Shown here piece by piece: positions 24,401 to 36,070 of a DNA stretch of 64,000 nt (positions are counted from its first letter, which is position 1; each line of letters starts with the position of its first letter). Location of the stretch: NCBI RefSeq assembly GCF_000224145.3, contig NC_020177.2:946363-1010362 (forward strand). The letters are read 5' to 3'. The position numbers and the translations under genes were made by a program. The stretch is from Ciona intestinalis (lineage: Eukaryota; Chordata; Ascidiacea; Phlebobranchia; Cionidae). The notes under the pieces were generated by a model, which made no database searches, was not told the origin of the DNA, and saw nothing but the letters and a program-made list of their open reading frames with translations.

Positions 24401-27400
24401 TCCTTCAAGTTCTGAGATCTCTGTGTTTAAAGTATTGTGAATGGAACTGGATATTAAATGTAACAACATTTTTAAATTTTTAAACTATTTTGGTTGTGTT
24501 TTTTATTTTAACTAGAATACACAGGAACAAGTACCATAAGTACAATGAATATTTTAATTTACAGAAATAACACTTTGGTATTTGCAGGACATTTTAAACC
24601 TTAGTTGCATTAACAGCTCTGTTCTTTAAAAATCCAGCCTTTCCTGTGAGAATGTGAGATGTATTTCTATCCTAGTTGTAGGTGCAACCATAAATGCATG
24701 AATTCAACATATTGCAAGGCACAATAATCGCTATAATCTCAACCAGAAGATACAGGATTCAAAGCTTAAAGGAGACACCATTGTGGATACATGTGGCCAC
24801 TATTTAGCTGTCTAGTCTTGCATTAGAAAAAATGATAACCCACAAAATTACATATGCGGTAACTCGTAAGTGGGTACAGAACATCCACATAACGACTGTT
24901 GATGCCCTGGTACAAGAAGATAGTTGTTTACATAAGAATTCCTTAGGTTAGTATGATTAATACCTTTATGAATCTTAGCAAGTCTTGTTGGATCATAGTT
25001 ACTTGTGGTACTTGTGACGTCATTATCTATTGAGTCTGTAACAATCAAACAATATACCCATGGTATGTTAGATTATTTTCCAACATACCAATTTTAAAAA
25101 AGGCATACCATATGCCAAAGGAAACACCGGGCTCTTTAAAATTAAAAACAAAAAATTGCCACAAGATCTGTTTCAGACTTATAGTACCTTTATTGGCGTC
25201 ATGGCTAAGTGGTTAGCCATGCGAGGATAAGGCAAGTTACATTCATTAACTCAACCCTGCATTCAGTACACCAAGAAGCAACATAACATGCATAAACGTT
25301 TATGCTATCAAACACAACTTAAACCTGTGTCTTGTTTAGAAGTCTCATCATCTTCAGGAATCCGCTCAACAATTTTACTTATTTTCGGCCTCTCTGCTTC
25401 TTCTTTCAACCTCCTTTGCTCTTCTTCCTCTTCCTGGATTGGGTATTTAAATTTAAGATAAATTAAGATAAGGAAAAATAAACCAAATTTAGAAATAAAA
25501 AAATCAAGTTTTAATATCAAATTTAGATAAGAAAAACATCGCTGCAGCACAGTAGTAGTGCAAGCTTTTTTATAATGCTAGCTACAACAATTAGTAAATT
25601 GAAATGTTTACCTGAAGTGATTGTCTCTTCTCTCCTACAAGTCTTGTACGGAACTGCTGAGTTATTTCATCTTTATTGGCATCGTAATATCTGTAGGTAC
25701 CAAGATACCGATTAGAATATATTTTAAGGTATAAACAAAAGATAAGTTACTGAACAAAAACAAAATGGTAAAAAAGCAATCAACTACAAACACAACACCA
25801 AGCCCTCAAACTTGAACCCACCTCTGCCTGATAACTTCGTTGTTTGGAGTTTTATCAACAAGGAAGACAACTTCATCAGGGAGAAGTTCCGCCTCTACCA
25901 TCGCTGCCCATTGTTCCTTGTTCTCTGGGAAGTTGTCCAACACCCAACCTCCGTTCCTGGTAGGAGGAAGAGCAAAGGATAATCACTGATTTATCTTAAC
26001 GTAGCAGGGAAGTTTAGAAGTTATTGCAAGGGTGTTCCGTTTTACACACTTGGTGCTCACTTACGAGTTACCGCGTATGCAACTTTATTGGTTATTGTTT
26101 TATCTGTATGGCTAAATACTTTCTATATGGCTAAAGTCCACTAAATGTCGTGCCGAAGGATACATACGACATTAATTGTATTGTAGTATTGAGCATCGAA
26201 CCCGGTATAAGTCAGTTACCATGATGCAAGCGCCTAACCACGGCTACGGACAGGACATTAAACGATAAATGTCTTGACAAACACAATTGTGCATGTAACA
26301 AATGTTAACAAGTACTTTATTTAAATTACTTTGCGGAATCCGGATCTTCGTCAAGCCTCGTTTTTATCATTTGATCGACAGCATCTTTAAGCACAGACAC
26401 ATATTCTTCAGCAGGTAGATTAATAACGTGTTTCTCAGCCTTTTCTACTGCTTGTTGCACCAACAGTTTCACCTGAAATAAGTTTAGTAACATAGTTTAT
26501 TAAATAAACATATTTCTTTTAGTTTCATTATTATACAGTAAATATTATAAAATGTTTATTATTAAAAGAATATTATGTAAAAAAAATTTAATTGCAAGAA
26601 CATTATTGTCAACTGCATGCAAAGGCTGACTATTTGAACAAATTAATAAGTGTAATTTTGTGGCTGAAAAAGGGACCACTGCATTAAAGCAATTGCTGTT
26701 AAGTATTTTGCCACAAAGTACGCCCATCATGGTACCAGCATTAACCCTTTAACTCATAACCATTGTGACACGGTGCAAACAATCGTACCTCCTCATGATC
26801 TGGAGTGACAACTGGCACGGGGCTCGTGGCGTCTCGGTTGTCGTAACTTTCCTCAGTTGGAAGCAAACTTGTGGCCGCGCTTTCGGATGGTTCCGATGAT
26901 TCATCTGCTGTTTATGTAATTAATTGAAACCGAGCATGAGGTATATGAACACATATTTAAAACAACAATAATAGCTGCCTATTGGTAGGGATAGGTAGCT
27001 TCTTATCCCTGGGCAACAATTTTGGTTATAATGTTGACTGATTAACACAGTGCAGAAACACAAGCCCAGGTCTATACACCATGTTACCCCAGGTTTGGGC
27101 CTATGATAACCATATTAGGTATAACATGATGTATAAGAAGACACTCACGTAACAAATCGACAGTGAGCATGAGGTGTATGGATACACCGTGTGTGTCTGG
27201 TGTATAAGAAGACGCCCATGTTATAACTCAACAGTGAGCATAAGGTGTATGAATACACCATGTGTGTCTGATGTATAAGAAGATGCCATGTTATAACTCA
27301 ACAGTGAGCATGAGGTGTATGAATACACCATGTGTGTCTGATGTATAAGAAGATGCCATGTTATAACTCAACAGTGAGCATGAGGTGTATGAATACACCA

Positions 27401-30400
27401 TGTGTGTCTGATGTATAAGAAGACACCCATGTTATAACTTGACAGTGAGCATGAGGTTCACCTTGTTTATCCTCAGCATCCACCTCAGGTTGACCACTTT
27501 GAGCCAACCTTTCATTTTCTTTCCTTCTCAACTCAGCTCTCTCCACAGCTTCTTGTTCAAGTTTGTTTTGAACCAGCAACAAGGCTGACTCCAACGCTTC
27601 CTGTGCAACCATATTTATATATTGGATATACAGGATAGCAAATATTAAATGATAAAAACACATTAAAGAGTAAAACCTTACTCATTATGTGCATAAAACA
27701 TGGATTTTCTGGTCAGTTTAGTAAAGACCGAAACATTTGAGAGGAATATCGTATCATACATATGAGCAGTCATGATTGTATTGAAACTGGAACCCAGTAT
27801 TCTAAAGTTACAACGAAAAAGTTCAACCCCTAAGCCATGGTCTCGAAAACTTATAATCCCTTACTGCTGGCCTTCCTATGTAAATAAACAGCACAAAAAT
27901 GTGACTTACAGATCGTGCTTTCTCTACAATTGTCTTTCTTGCTGCTTTAAATTTATCTTTCATTAGTTCATTCATGTCAAACACAGATGCCTGTGGATAA
28001 TGTGTTTTGTTATAAATGTAACTATGACAAAATAAAGGGAAAACGCAAGGCAAGATTAAAAATAGTTTTTATGCAAATATATAATAAATGAGTAAAACAA
28101 TGGTAGCAGTGTTAAGCCTAAAGTTGGGATTCTCTAGTTATTAGGTGAATACCATAGGCATAAACATTGCTAAAATGCAGTGAGATTCGTAGCTGTGGCC
28201 CTGTTTGTTGTATAGACACATCTAACAGCAGGGTTAAATTCCCTTTAGACTTAAAACTGGGAAGCTGAAACAAACAGTACATATAACATAACACAGAAAT
28301 ATGATAGATATACCACACACCCTATAGTGATAAGCAATATCCTGAGCCACAGCAGTTTTTCCAGACAGTGGAGCGCCCAACACGGATATCTTGCATGGAG
28401 CAGCAGGCATCGGAGGGAGCAAATATGGCCGCGGGTTCTTTAGAAACTTGGTCATTGCTTCAGGAGACGATAATATGTACATCTTGTCTAGGAAGCTTAC
28501 AGCAAGGTCTGGTTTGCCCTGTAGGTGAAAGAAATCATGCATGAAACAGAACATTTACTATATCCCCGTTGACAAGTGTTTCGCCAACAAAAATTTAGAA
28601 AACAAATTTTCTTATAATAAATTTTGGTTGAAAATGAAATCAAAAAGTTAAAAAAAATTGTGGTGGAATTTTGTTAAAATAACAAATCAGGAAACACTGA
28701 ATGTATTTAATATGACATACTGTACATACCAACAAAAGGATGACAGGGTTTCTGCACTGCACTAATCAATAAACATTACAACCAATATTGTAAAATAGAT
28801 TCACAGAGTTTGGCGCATATGGTAATATATAAGTCTACGAAAGACATTTCTAAATATAGTAATTATTGATTATAATTACAAATAACAAAAATGTTGCGTT
28901 ATTTTTGAAATCTGAATAAAATGATAACGGATACAGAAGAACATGGTATAAATATATACAAAAATAAGCATAATTTTTTTATGAATTAAGACATTTATTT
29001 TTGAACGTAACTGTTTTAATGTGCGTAAAAACAAAAAAGTACATAGTGTTTTGCCACTGTTCTGATTTTAATGTTATATCAACCAACTCCAATCCACCTG
29101 CAGTATATTCCCTTCTTTCAAAGCAACAGGACACGTCCTTCCCCACTTAGAACGTCGCCACCGATATCTTGGTGCAGGGTTCTGATAAGCAGCTAATGTT
29201 CGAAGCAATTCCTCCTGCAATTCAACAAATAATAAATGGATTCAATTTATCTTTGCGTGGCCGAAAACAACAGTCATTATAACAAGAGTGTTCATTCACC
29301 TCGTGCCAGCTTTTGAGTTACCATGTATGTTACTTCGTGGTGATTATTTTTTGGATTTTTTTTATGTATGGCTGATAATTTGGACAACCCATTAGTGACC
29401 ACCCAATTGCTGTTAAGTGTCTTGCCCAAGGACACATACGCCCACAATGGTAGGGCGGACAAGCCTTAAACCCCTTACTCTGGGCTTGAGGCAGGCATTT
29501 ACCACTGACCCCTGACACCTTTTTAACATGAACCACATACGCCCAATTAAAAGTGGATGTCTTTCTTTATATAAGCAAGACCAAGTTAATATTAAGTTAT
29601 TAACAGCAAGAACACTCAACTGTTTCAATTTCATCCGGCAATTCTTCCTCATCCGGGTTTTGCAACCTTGATGGAACAGCAGGTCTGTGTATGTTGTAAC
29701 AATCCAGCTTTGTTACCAATTGTTGAAACAAACTTTGGACCGAACTTTTCCCATCGAGTTCGATCAAAAATTGTTGGTCATGGTCGGCCATGTATTCCTG
29801 TGAACAAATGTTTTTAAATGTGTATTCATAAATGTGTATAATGCAATGAATGGATAATTTGAGAGCTTCAAGGAGTCCACAACCTCTAAGTGCTTGAGTT
29901 TGGGTAATTTTAAAGTAAATTCACAAATGCAGCTTCACCCCATCCACTGGGAGAGCTGCCTCTACGTGCTTGAACTCAAAATTCCAAAAAATTATCATAA
30001 ATCCAACATAAACTTACTTCCAATGGAATCAAGGCTACATTTTTAAAGAGGGAATTAGTTTCTTCGATTGCAGTTGCTTGATTCTCAGGTATGTTCACCA
30101 ACCTTGCCTTGGTGTCTTTGTCCATCTCAATAAACTCAGGAATAATGCCCTGTGAGTTGGAACAGTTTAAACAACTTAGTTTTTAATGTTCAGATTTTTT
30201 CAAAGTCCTGTGTGCGTTGGTAAAATAGAGTTACAGTCATAGTTATCAAACATAGGAAACCTCATTGATTAATGTGGTGAATGCAATATACTTTGACTTT
30301 GATTGTTTGTATAGACACACAACATCAGGTAAAAATCTGTTTTAGACCCAAAACTGTGGTGCTATAACTTAGGAGAACATGAAACTTTTATCAGCACTGC

Positions 30401-32937
30401 AATAATCATTGAACATTAAAACCTATATTTGTTTCACATAAATATGCAACTAACAATCCCTGCATCCTCTACACTGATAAAAGTTTGGTGCCTACTGTCC
30501 TTTTGCAATACTGAATTTATTGGTTAGTTATAACACTTCAGCCATTATTTACACCCAACATCCACAATCTTTGACTCAAACCTGATCTTCATCTTCTTCC
30601 TTCTCTTCTTCATCTTCCTCTTCCTCAGGATCATCCTTAGGCATCTTGGGAGGTTGGGAAGTCATATCCCACATATTCCTCCCGTAACAATCTCCGGTGA
30701 GAGAATCAACTTTTGTTCCTTCTCTTCGGATGAACAAGTCTTCATCCGGGATCTGGAAACAAAAGATATTCAGTCAATAAATAGAGAGACACAACAAACA
30801 AGACAGCAAACAATAAATAAGAGAAAACAAACCAACCTTCTTTTAAAGGTAAGAGAATACGAGAACAAGCCTACTAAGAGAATACGAGTTTAAGGCTCGA
30901 CGCTTTTGAGCGTATGTGTTCTAAGGCAAGACACCTAAAGATAATTTTAACAACAGTCTTTATACCACATGTGTTCTGTTTTACACACATCGTACCCTCT
31001 TATGAGTTGCCACAGATGTAACTTTTTTTAGACAACTAATAATGGGTGACTTGGTTTGAGCAATTTTCATTAATTATCTTTCCCAAGGAGTAAGGACACA
31101 CAATGGTAGCAGCACAGAGTTCTGTTTTCCAACGAGGCAGGCGCGGTTAGCACTGCTTATGTTGCTAGACCAATGATATCCATATAAAATATACCAGCAA
31201 ATATTCTACTTGTCGACCCGTTTATAGTTTCCATATTAGAACTCGTACTTAGTTTCATACCTTGATATTTATAACGATATCTGGCTTCAACTTCCAACTT
31301 TGTATTTGATCAATTTGTTCTTGAATTGAAAGAAAGTTGTCATCAACTATGGGCAGTCCATCCAATATATATCCATAATGGGCAACTTCTGGAGATATAA
31401 CTTTTTCCCTGTTACAGAATATTAAACAATATTTATATAGTACATTCGTTATACAGTTACGAATAATGCCTTCTTATATTTTCTCATAATTTAATATTTT
31501 TTCTTACGAATTTTTTTAACAAAAATTCAAACCATACTTTACAGCTACACTGTGCAAATTAATGAAAATATTTTCTATTTATCTTCCAGGAGAAAGCTTT
31601 TGACACCAGGAGAAAACTTTTGAAGCTAAAACACCAATGCCCTACTTTGGTATACACCAGCTTGCTTATAAATACCGTACATACATAAAACTTGGTTTGA
31701 ATTTGTTTTGTATTAATAACTAAATTGAAGAACCATTATATACATAAATGTATAAGTTTTTTTATTATTTTTAACACTAAACCCACTAAACATTTTATTC
31801 TTATATATTTCACCTAATAAGTTCAAAAACAAATTCATTCGTCAGACATTCTCCGTTGAGTAAAACTTGGTTCATTTTTTCCCCAATAGCAGTTGCAAGT
31901 TCGACTTCCCTTGTTATAATGTCAGTGGCTGTATGAGATAAAATACTTGTTAATTACAATTTTTTCAGTATAAGTAACAATTTAGTATTTCAACAAAACT
32001 TTCTGCATTTTAAAATTAAAATTTTCATTTTAATTAAGTGTAGCTATATTTTAGGATAAAGCAAAACAAAAGTATGGAATGTTTAATACATAAACATCAC
32101 ATTTATAACTTAATTGTTACCATGAATAAATTCACATCTCCAATATTGTGACAGTTTTCGCGCCAATGTTGTTCTGCCACTTCCCTGGATGAAAATATTA
32201 ATGTAAAATATGGCAGTTGTGCCAAAATCTGCAAAATATGGCGGTTCCTGGCAAAAATCTCTCGTGTGCAATTTCATTACTTTTCGCATGCGTTCGGACA
32301 AAGTCATTATAACACGGGTGTTCTGTTTCATACACCTCATGCCAGCTTACGAGCTATCAAGAATTTAATTTGTGGGTAATTCTTTATGTTATTTTTGTTT
32401 TTGTGCATGGCTAACAATTTAGACAACTCATTAGTAACCACAATTTTAATCAAGTGTCTTGGCCAAGACACATACACCAATAATGATACCGGAAGAGCCT
32501 TGAACGAGTTGAACCCATAATTTTTGGGCATGTGCGCTTTAACCAGCTAAAGAAATACACTGGATAAAATAAATAAGGAAACTAATTGAGGAATTACCTA
32601 AAAAAAATATTGAAAGAAAAATGAAAGTGCTAGGGATGAATCTTCCCTCAATAAAAACACAGAATATACCCCTATATATGATGTATTGCTTAATTAATAT
32701 TGCTAAAAACACAGTTCTCCAGTATCAAATTCAGTTTATCTAAAAAAAATAGTTCTTCATAATAAAATTTTGTATTAAATTAAATAATGTAAATAGGTTA
32801 AAATGTTTAACAAATGTTTGGTTACTTACTGGTTTTCCAATTATAAGAAAGCATGTTGGTTTTGACTTAAGAAAGTTAAGTTCCGTCACATCTTCGTCGT
32901 AAGGATCCCCACATGTCTCGGGGACCTTACTAGACAT
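15439..32937 (-). CDS. AK9: adenylate kinase 9 (multi-domain nucleotide kinase), 35 exons
   Basis: Exons (5'->3'): 32937-32830, 32184-32121, 31928-31814, 31408-31261, 30752-30582, 30149-30018, 29797-29621, 29214-29098, 28518-28321, 27990-27910, 27600-27462, 26907-26789, 26472-26330, 25956-25822, 25690-25612, 25433-25325, 25035-24964, 24420-24208, 23709-23528, 23316-23059, 22839-22717, 22245-22106, 21726-21507, 21207-21067, 20952-20845, 20478-20251, 19856-19637, 19389-19188, 18616-18449, 18081-17885, 17529-17326, 16845-16686, 16416-16252, 16050-15899, 15644-15439. All phases agree; 5394 nt, 1797 residues. The family transfers phosphate between nucleoside mono- and triphosphates. P-loops: GKPGSGRTT (34-42), GAPLSGKT (about 394), GARGCGKT (about 895), GPPKAGKT (about 1303). 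NMP-site motifs include [16 protein letters not shown] and YVLDGYPNT. Acidic and Lys-rich linkers separate the domains. The C-terminus ([16 protein letters not shown]) resembles vertebrate AK9. Its introns carry minisatellites and SINEs. No frame breaks were seen. Confidence 0.93.
16854..17010. repeat. intronic tandem repeat, unit about 56 bp, three copies
   Basis: TAAGTGATAAGTGTAAAC, ATATGGTGGAACAATTTTTA and CAGATATGAAAAAA recur three times in the AK9 intron 16846-17325. Each copy contains a pseudo-donor on the minus strand (CT|GTAAAA). Confidence 0.75.
18640..19145 (-). repeat. 71-bp minisatellite array B, about seven units
   Basis: Same unit as array A, in the opposite orientation (GACAGTGAGCATGAGGTGTA, TGAATACACCATGTGTGTCT, GATGTATAAGAAGACACCCA, TGTTATAACTC). 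It occupies nearly all of the AK9 intron 18617-19187. Confidence 0.9.
20000..20175. mobile_element. SINE copy in AK9 intron
   Basis: TTAGTGACCACTGGGTTG, GCTAAGTGTCTTGCCAAGG and a tRNA-like end with ACCCCTAATCACTAAGCCAC. It lies in intron 19857-20250. Confidence 0.7.
22255..22710 (+). repeat. 71-bp minisatellite array C, six to seven units
   Basis: Same orientation as array A. It fills AK9 intron 22246-22716 from about 10 bp inside one splice site to about 10 bp inside the other. Because 71 is not a multiple of three, the units create overlapping open frames that are not coding. Confidence 0.92.
23885..23927 (-). pseudogene. degenerate copy of the 5' end of an AK9 exon
   Basis: After a CATTTCAG acceptor it reads CATTGTTCCAATACCAAGCA, nearly the same as the start of the real exon at 23709 (CGTTGTTCCGATACCAAGCG). 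It encodes ALFQYQAK versus ALFRYQAW. The similarity stops after about 28 bp, and its end phase does not fit the next exon, so it is likely a relic of a local duplication. Confidence 0.55.
26030..26255. mobile_element. SINE copy in AK9 intron
   Basis: It shows the head (GGGTGTTCCGTTTTACACAC, CTTACGAGTTACC), the middle and the tRNA-like end (GCGCCTAACCACGGCTACG). A second partial copy follows at about 26630-26780. Confidence 0.75.
27150..27460 (-). repeat. 71-bp minisatellite array D, four to five units
   Basis: Same orientation as array B. Its right end runs to within a few bases of the AK9 donor at 27461, in intron 26908-27461. One unit pair has a 2-bp deletion (GAAGATGCCATG). Confidence 0.9.
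29240..29530. mobile_element. SINE copy in AK9 intron
   Basis: Near full length: GTGGCCGAAAACAACAGTCA, ATTCACCTCGTGCCAGC, TGTATGGCTGATAATTTGGA, TGTCTTGCCCAAGGACACAT, and a tRNA-like end with GAGGCAGGCATTTACCACTG. Confidence 0.8.
30930..31155. mobile_element. SINE copy in AK9 intron
   Basis: TGTTCTGTTTTACACACATC, CTCTTATGAGTTGCC, a diverged middle, and GAGGCAGGCGCGGTTAGCAC at the tRNA-like end. Confidence 0.7.
32265..32550. mobile_element. SINE copy in AK9 intron
   Basis: CATTATAACACGGGTGTTCT, CATACACCTCATGCCAGC, ATGGCTAACAATTTAGAC, CTTGGCCAAGACACATACAC, then a diverged tRNA-like end. Confidence 0.75.
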
Positions 32938-33134
32938 ACTGATCCAAGTAAATAGCCACTGTTTCGTTTCTGCTTGCAGATTTACTTGTGTTGTTTGAAG
33001 ACGCTCGACTACAAATTGTAAGAAATAAAAATAAAGTTGCTTTAGTAGTTGCTATGCAACGTTAAACTCTAGGGCGCCACCTATGTGGTAAAACGTTTTC
33101 GGGGTGGAGAAAATCTATTGAGCGAATGTATGTA

Positions 33135-33420
33135 ACTTATTTATCTTCGCATAACGGGGCAACGGAAGTCGGTTTTTAGCTTCTGTTTTATTCCGTGCCT
33201 ACGAGTTATTGCATATGTGTAAATTATGTAAATTGTTTTGTTCTTTTTTGAAAACTTATGGCTGACAGTTTAAAAAACCTATAAGTAAAGATATTAAACC
33301 ATATCTCTTCATGGTGTTAATCATTGGGTTGGAACTTGAAGTCGGCCCAAGCAGAGCCTCCAACTAAAAAACTCTGAGCTAGAGGCAGGCGCTCTATAAC
33401 CACTTCGCCACAGCGTCGAT
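33135..33420. mobile_element. SINE copy between AK9 and the peptide gene pair
   Basis: It lies in the 755-bp space between the AK9 ATG (32937, minus) and the first peptide ATG (33693, plus). The tRNA-like end is CTAGAGGCAGGCGCTCTATA, ACCACTTCGCCACAGC. The two promoters here are divergent. Confidence 0.75.
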
Positions 33421-33439
33421 TTTGACAGCATCAACTTTA

Positions 33440-34270
33440 GAATATTAACGTTAAAAGAAGGGGCTCACGACTGTGGAAATGACGTTGTTGCTAATCTCTT
33501 GTTTTAGATTTTCGGTATATTGACGCACATATGGCTGGACTTGCTGACTTTCTAACCGCTGCTCCAGTGCGTTTAGAGGTAGATTAGTTTTAGTTGCGGT
33601 AGCGAAATATAGTAGATATATTGATTTTCGTTGCGGTCCTAACAATACTCTTTTTTATTAAAATCTTTATTTTCATACAGATATCCAAACAGATGAAAAA
33701 GGTATTTACAATATTTCTCTGTTTGTTGTTATTTCCACTTTTGGTTAACACTACTAATGCCCAAGAGGGCGTGTTAAAGAGTAAGTTATACGGTTTCGGT
33801 GCGGACAATATAGATGCGGATGTGGGTGAGTCGTTTTGATTTTAAGTCGTAAAAACAAATATTTTGTTTGAGAACGAACCATGTTGCAGTCCTACCAACA
33901 AAAATTATTTTTACACAGGTATACAAAGTTTGATGAACCGCCTACATGATATCCGAGCACCGAATGGCAATAACCACTAAATCAACCTGCTGCTTGAAAA
34001 TGAAGAACTACATTTAAGAATAAGAATAAAAAAATAATAAACAGTTTACATATGTTTGCCTTGTTTTTGGTTTAAAATTCGAGGCACCAAGGCACATATT
34101 AAAACAATGTTGGGAAGTTGCGACTATACAGATCTAAATAATGTATTCTATTACCTTTTAGTTTCTTACCATTTAAACAGATCCGAACACCTTTTTTTAT
34201 TAACTTCAATTGGGATGTTTGCGAGTGACTAATTAATGCCTGTTGCGCTAGTAAAATGAAGATGCCAGGT
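33440..34270 (+). repeat. segmental duplication, copy 1 (peptide gene 1 with flanks)
   Basis: Aligns by eye with 34960-35850, including upstream GAAATGACGT-TTGC-AATCTC, GTTTAGAG-AGATTAG/GG, the gene itself, and downstream AAAACAATGTTGGGAAGTTG versus AAAACGATGTTAGGGTTGGC and GCGCTAGTAAAAT-AGATGCC. Confidence 0.75.
33693..33980 (+). CDS. small secreted peptide precursor, paralogue 1
   Basis: Exons 33693-33825 and 33919-33980 join in phase (G|GT at the junction) to a 64-residue precursor. Residues 1-23 form a strong signal peptide (MKKVFTIFLCLLLFPLLVNT, then TNA). The secreted part starts QEGVLKSKLYGFGADNIDAD and ends with GIQSLMNRLHDIRAPNG and NNH. A splice acceptor (TTCATACAG) precedes the ATG by 12 bases, so a 5' UTR exon or spliced leader is expected. 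It has no Cys. Its tandem paralogue starts 1.5 kb downstream. The conserved C-terminal amphipathic stretch suggests a bioactive peptide, but I do not recognise the family. The exon contains AGAGTAAGTT where the paralogue has a true donor. Confidence 0.72.
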
Positions 34271-34959
34271 TTGAACCGGGTCCTTCCACACAGTGGCGTT
34301 TTAAGATATAAAAGCTCCCCCCGCCCCCGCAAGGCTTGTACGTGGGCCCCCCTTCTTTACTACTACATCTGGTGAACTGTTTCATATAGGTCTCACTATT
34401 GGCGCAAATAGACGTGTTTAAAGGGGGAGCTCTAATTTGCGCAAAGAAATTTTTGGCTTAAACCGCTATCCTTTTCTACTGTAAAACCCCCCCGTTTTAC
34501 AAACTTATTTAAATGTTTAAATTACCACGTATACGTGTCACGTTGTCATGTTATTGGGTTACGACGGCGAAGCTTATTTTGCGACGTAACAACAATTTAT
34601 ATGTGGTTAATTTTCTATCGGGTATTATAGTGGGCCCTTAATTCGTGTGCCCCCCGCGGCTGTGGAGTTCGCGGGGTTCGCGGGGTCGATGATACGCCAC
34701 TGCTTCCACATACGAAGTGTGCTTTTAGGTGTTTATTTCAAAAACTACACAAACTATTCCAGCTTATTAGGCCAGTAGTTGTTTGGTAGGTTAACGCTTA
34801 CAGTTTAGCGCTTGTTTAGGAAATTTTTATTATTTAATAAATTTAATTAAAAACGTTTAGAACGATGATATAATTGGAAGTTCAGAGGACTTAAATACAC
34901 AATAATATTTCGACCACATAAAAATGCATGAATGCGCATGTTTAGTCAAGCGTAAACGT

Positions 34960-35850
34960 TGGAAGAAAGAGCTCAAATTAAACAATTGAAATGACGTCAT
35001 TGCCAATCTCCCGTTTAAGATCTCACGTATAACTCGGCGCCCGTATGGCCGGAAGATGCGCTTAGCTGTAATGCCTTCAATCTGCTGTTAGAACGCGTTT
35101 AGAGCAGATAGATTGGTTTTCTTTGTGGTAGCTTTTGTATAAACAGTATATTATAAGAAATATTTTTGAACAGATGAAAAGGGTATACGCAATAATTCTT
35201 TGTTTGTTAATTTTTTCCAATTTGGTTATAGGCGATGGTGCGGCAATCGTGGGAGCTGGAGGGTAAGTTAAAGTAAACAACACACAAAGTAATTGAAATT
35301 GCTAACGGGAACCTCTAATACTGTTTACTTTACAGGGGGTATGATAATGATAGAATATTTTCGGATGTTGGTAAGTTGTTTAGATTTTAAGGCACAATAA
35401 AACAGTCAAACTACTTTGTATGAAACGTACCATGTTGCATCTATTCCAACAAAAAAAAACAAAAAAAATGTACCCAGGAATACAAGCTTTGATCAACCAC
35501 CTAAATGACATCAGGGCATCGGATGGCAGAGGTTCGCCATTAAATCAAGAAGCCTGAAAATGAAGACCTCTATTTGAAATATTCACATCAAGAATAAAAT
35601 AGAGTTAAAAACAATATTAATTTGTTTATGTTGTTATAAGTTTAAGTCCGGAGACCAAGAATTTAAAAATAATAAAACGATGTTAGGGTTGGCGACTACA
35701 GATAGGTAAATGATGTATTTCACCGCTTTCTAACTTTATACCATATGAGTAGGTCGTAGGTGCGAACATTCTTACTGTAATATAAACGGAAAATGTTTGT
35801 GAGTGACGTATGAATGCCTACTGCGCTAGTAAAATAGAGATGCCCGAAAT
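34960..35850 (+). repeat. segmental duplication, copy 2 (peptide gene 2 with flanks)
   Basis: Second copy of the block at 33440-34270. The 34270-34960 spacer between copies is non-coding, with C-rich and GC-rich patches near 34310-34360 and 34640-34690. Confidence 0.75.
35174..35557 (+). CDS. small secreted peptide precursor, paralogue 2
   Basis: Exons 35174-35262, 35336-35370 and 35478-35557 join in phase to 67 residues. The signal peptide is MKRVYAIILCLLIFSNLVIG. The secreted part continues DGAAIVGAGGG, YDNDRIFSDV, then GIQALINHLNDIRASDG and a short tail. Twelve of the 17 residues in GIQ-LxNxLxDIRAxxG match paralogue 1, so this is the conserved functional part. An acceptor (TTTTTGAACAG) abuts the ATG. 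Compared with paralogue 1 it has one more intron, splitting the Gly-rich part from YDNDRIF. AATAAA occurs shortly after the stop. Function unknown; secretion is inferred from the leader. Confidence 0.75.
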
Positions 35851-35908
35851 AGAACTCAGAGAGTTTAAACATTTAAAGAGTTTAAGGTCCTAGGCTCTGT
35901 ATAACTAT

Positions 35909-36070
35909 ATATAGTAAGGTGGGGGACTATGGGATACCTTTTCATTCTATTTTCCGGTCACATTTGGTAGTAAACAAAAACATTTCAAGAATTATAAAAC
36001 CGTATTTCCACGACTCCCATAAACCGTCCTTCATTGTATGTGCTCGGTCTCATCTTTCCCCACCCTGCGA
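35909..36070. mobile_element. MITE, TAGTAGGG family
   Basis: It begins TATATAGTAAGGTGGGGGAC and ends CTCATCTTTCCCCACCCTGC, with GGTAGTAAACAAAAACATTTC inside. A SINE head fragment follows (36080-36200). Confidence 0.75.
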
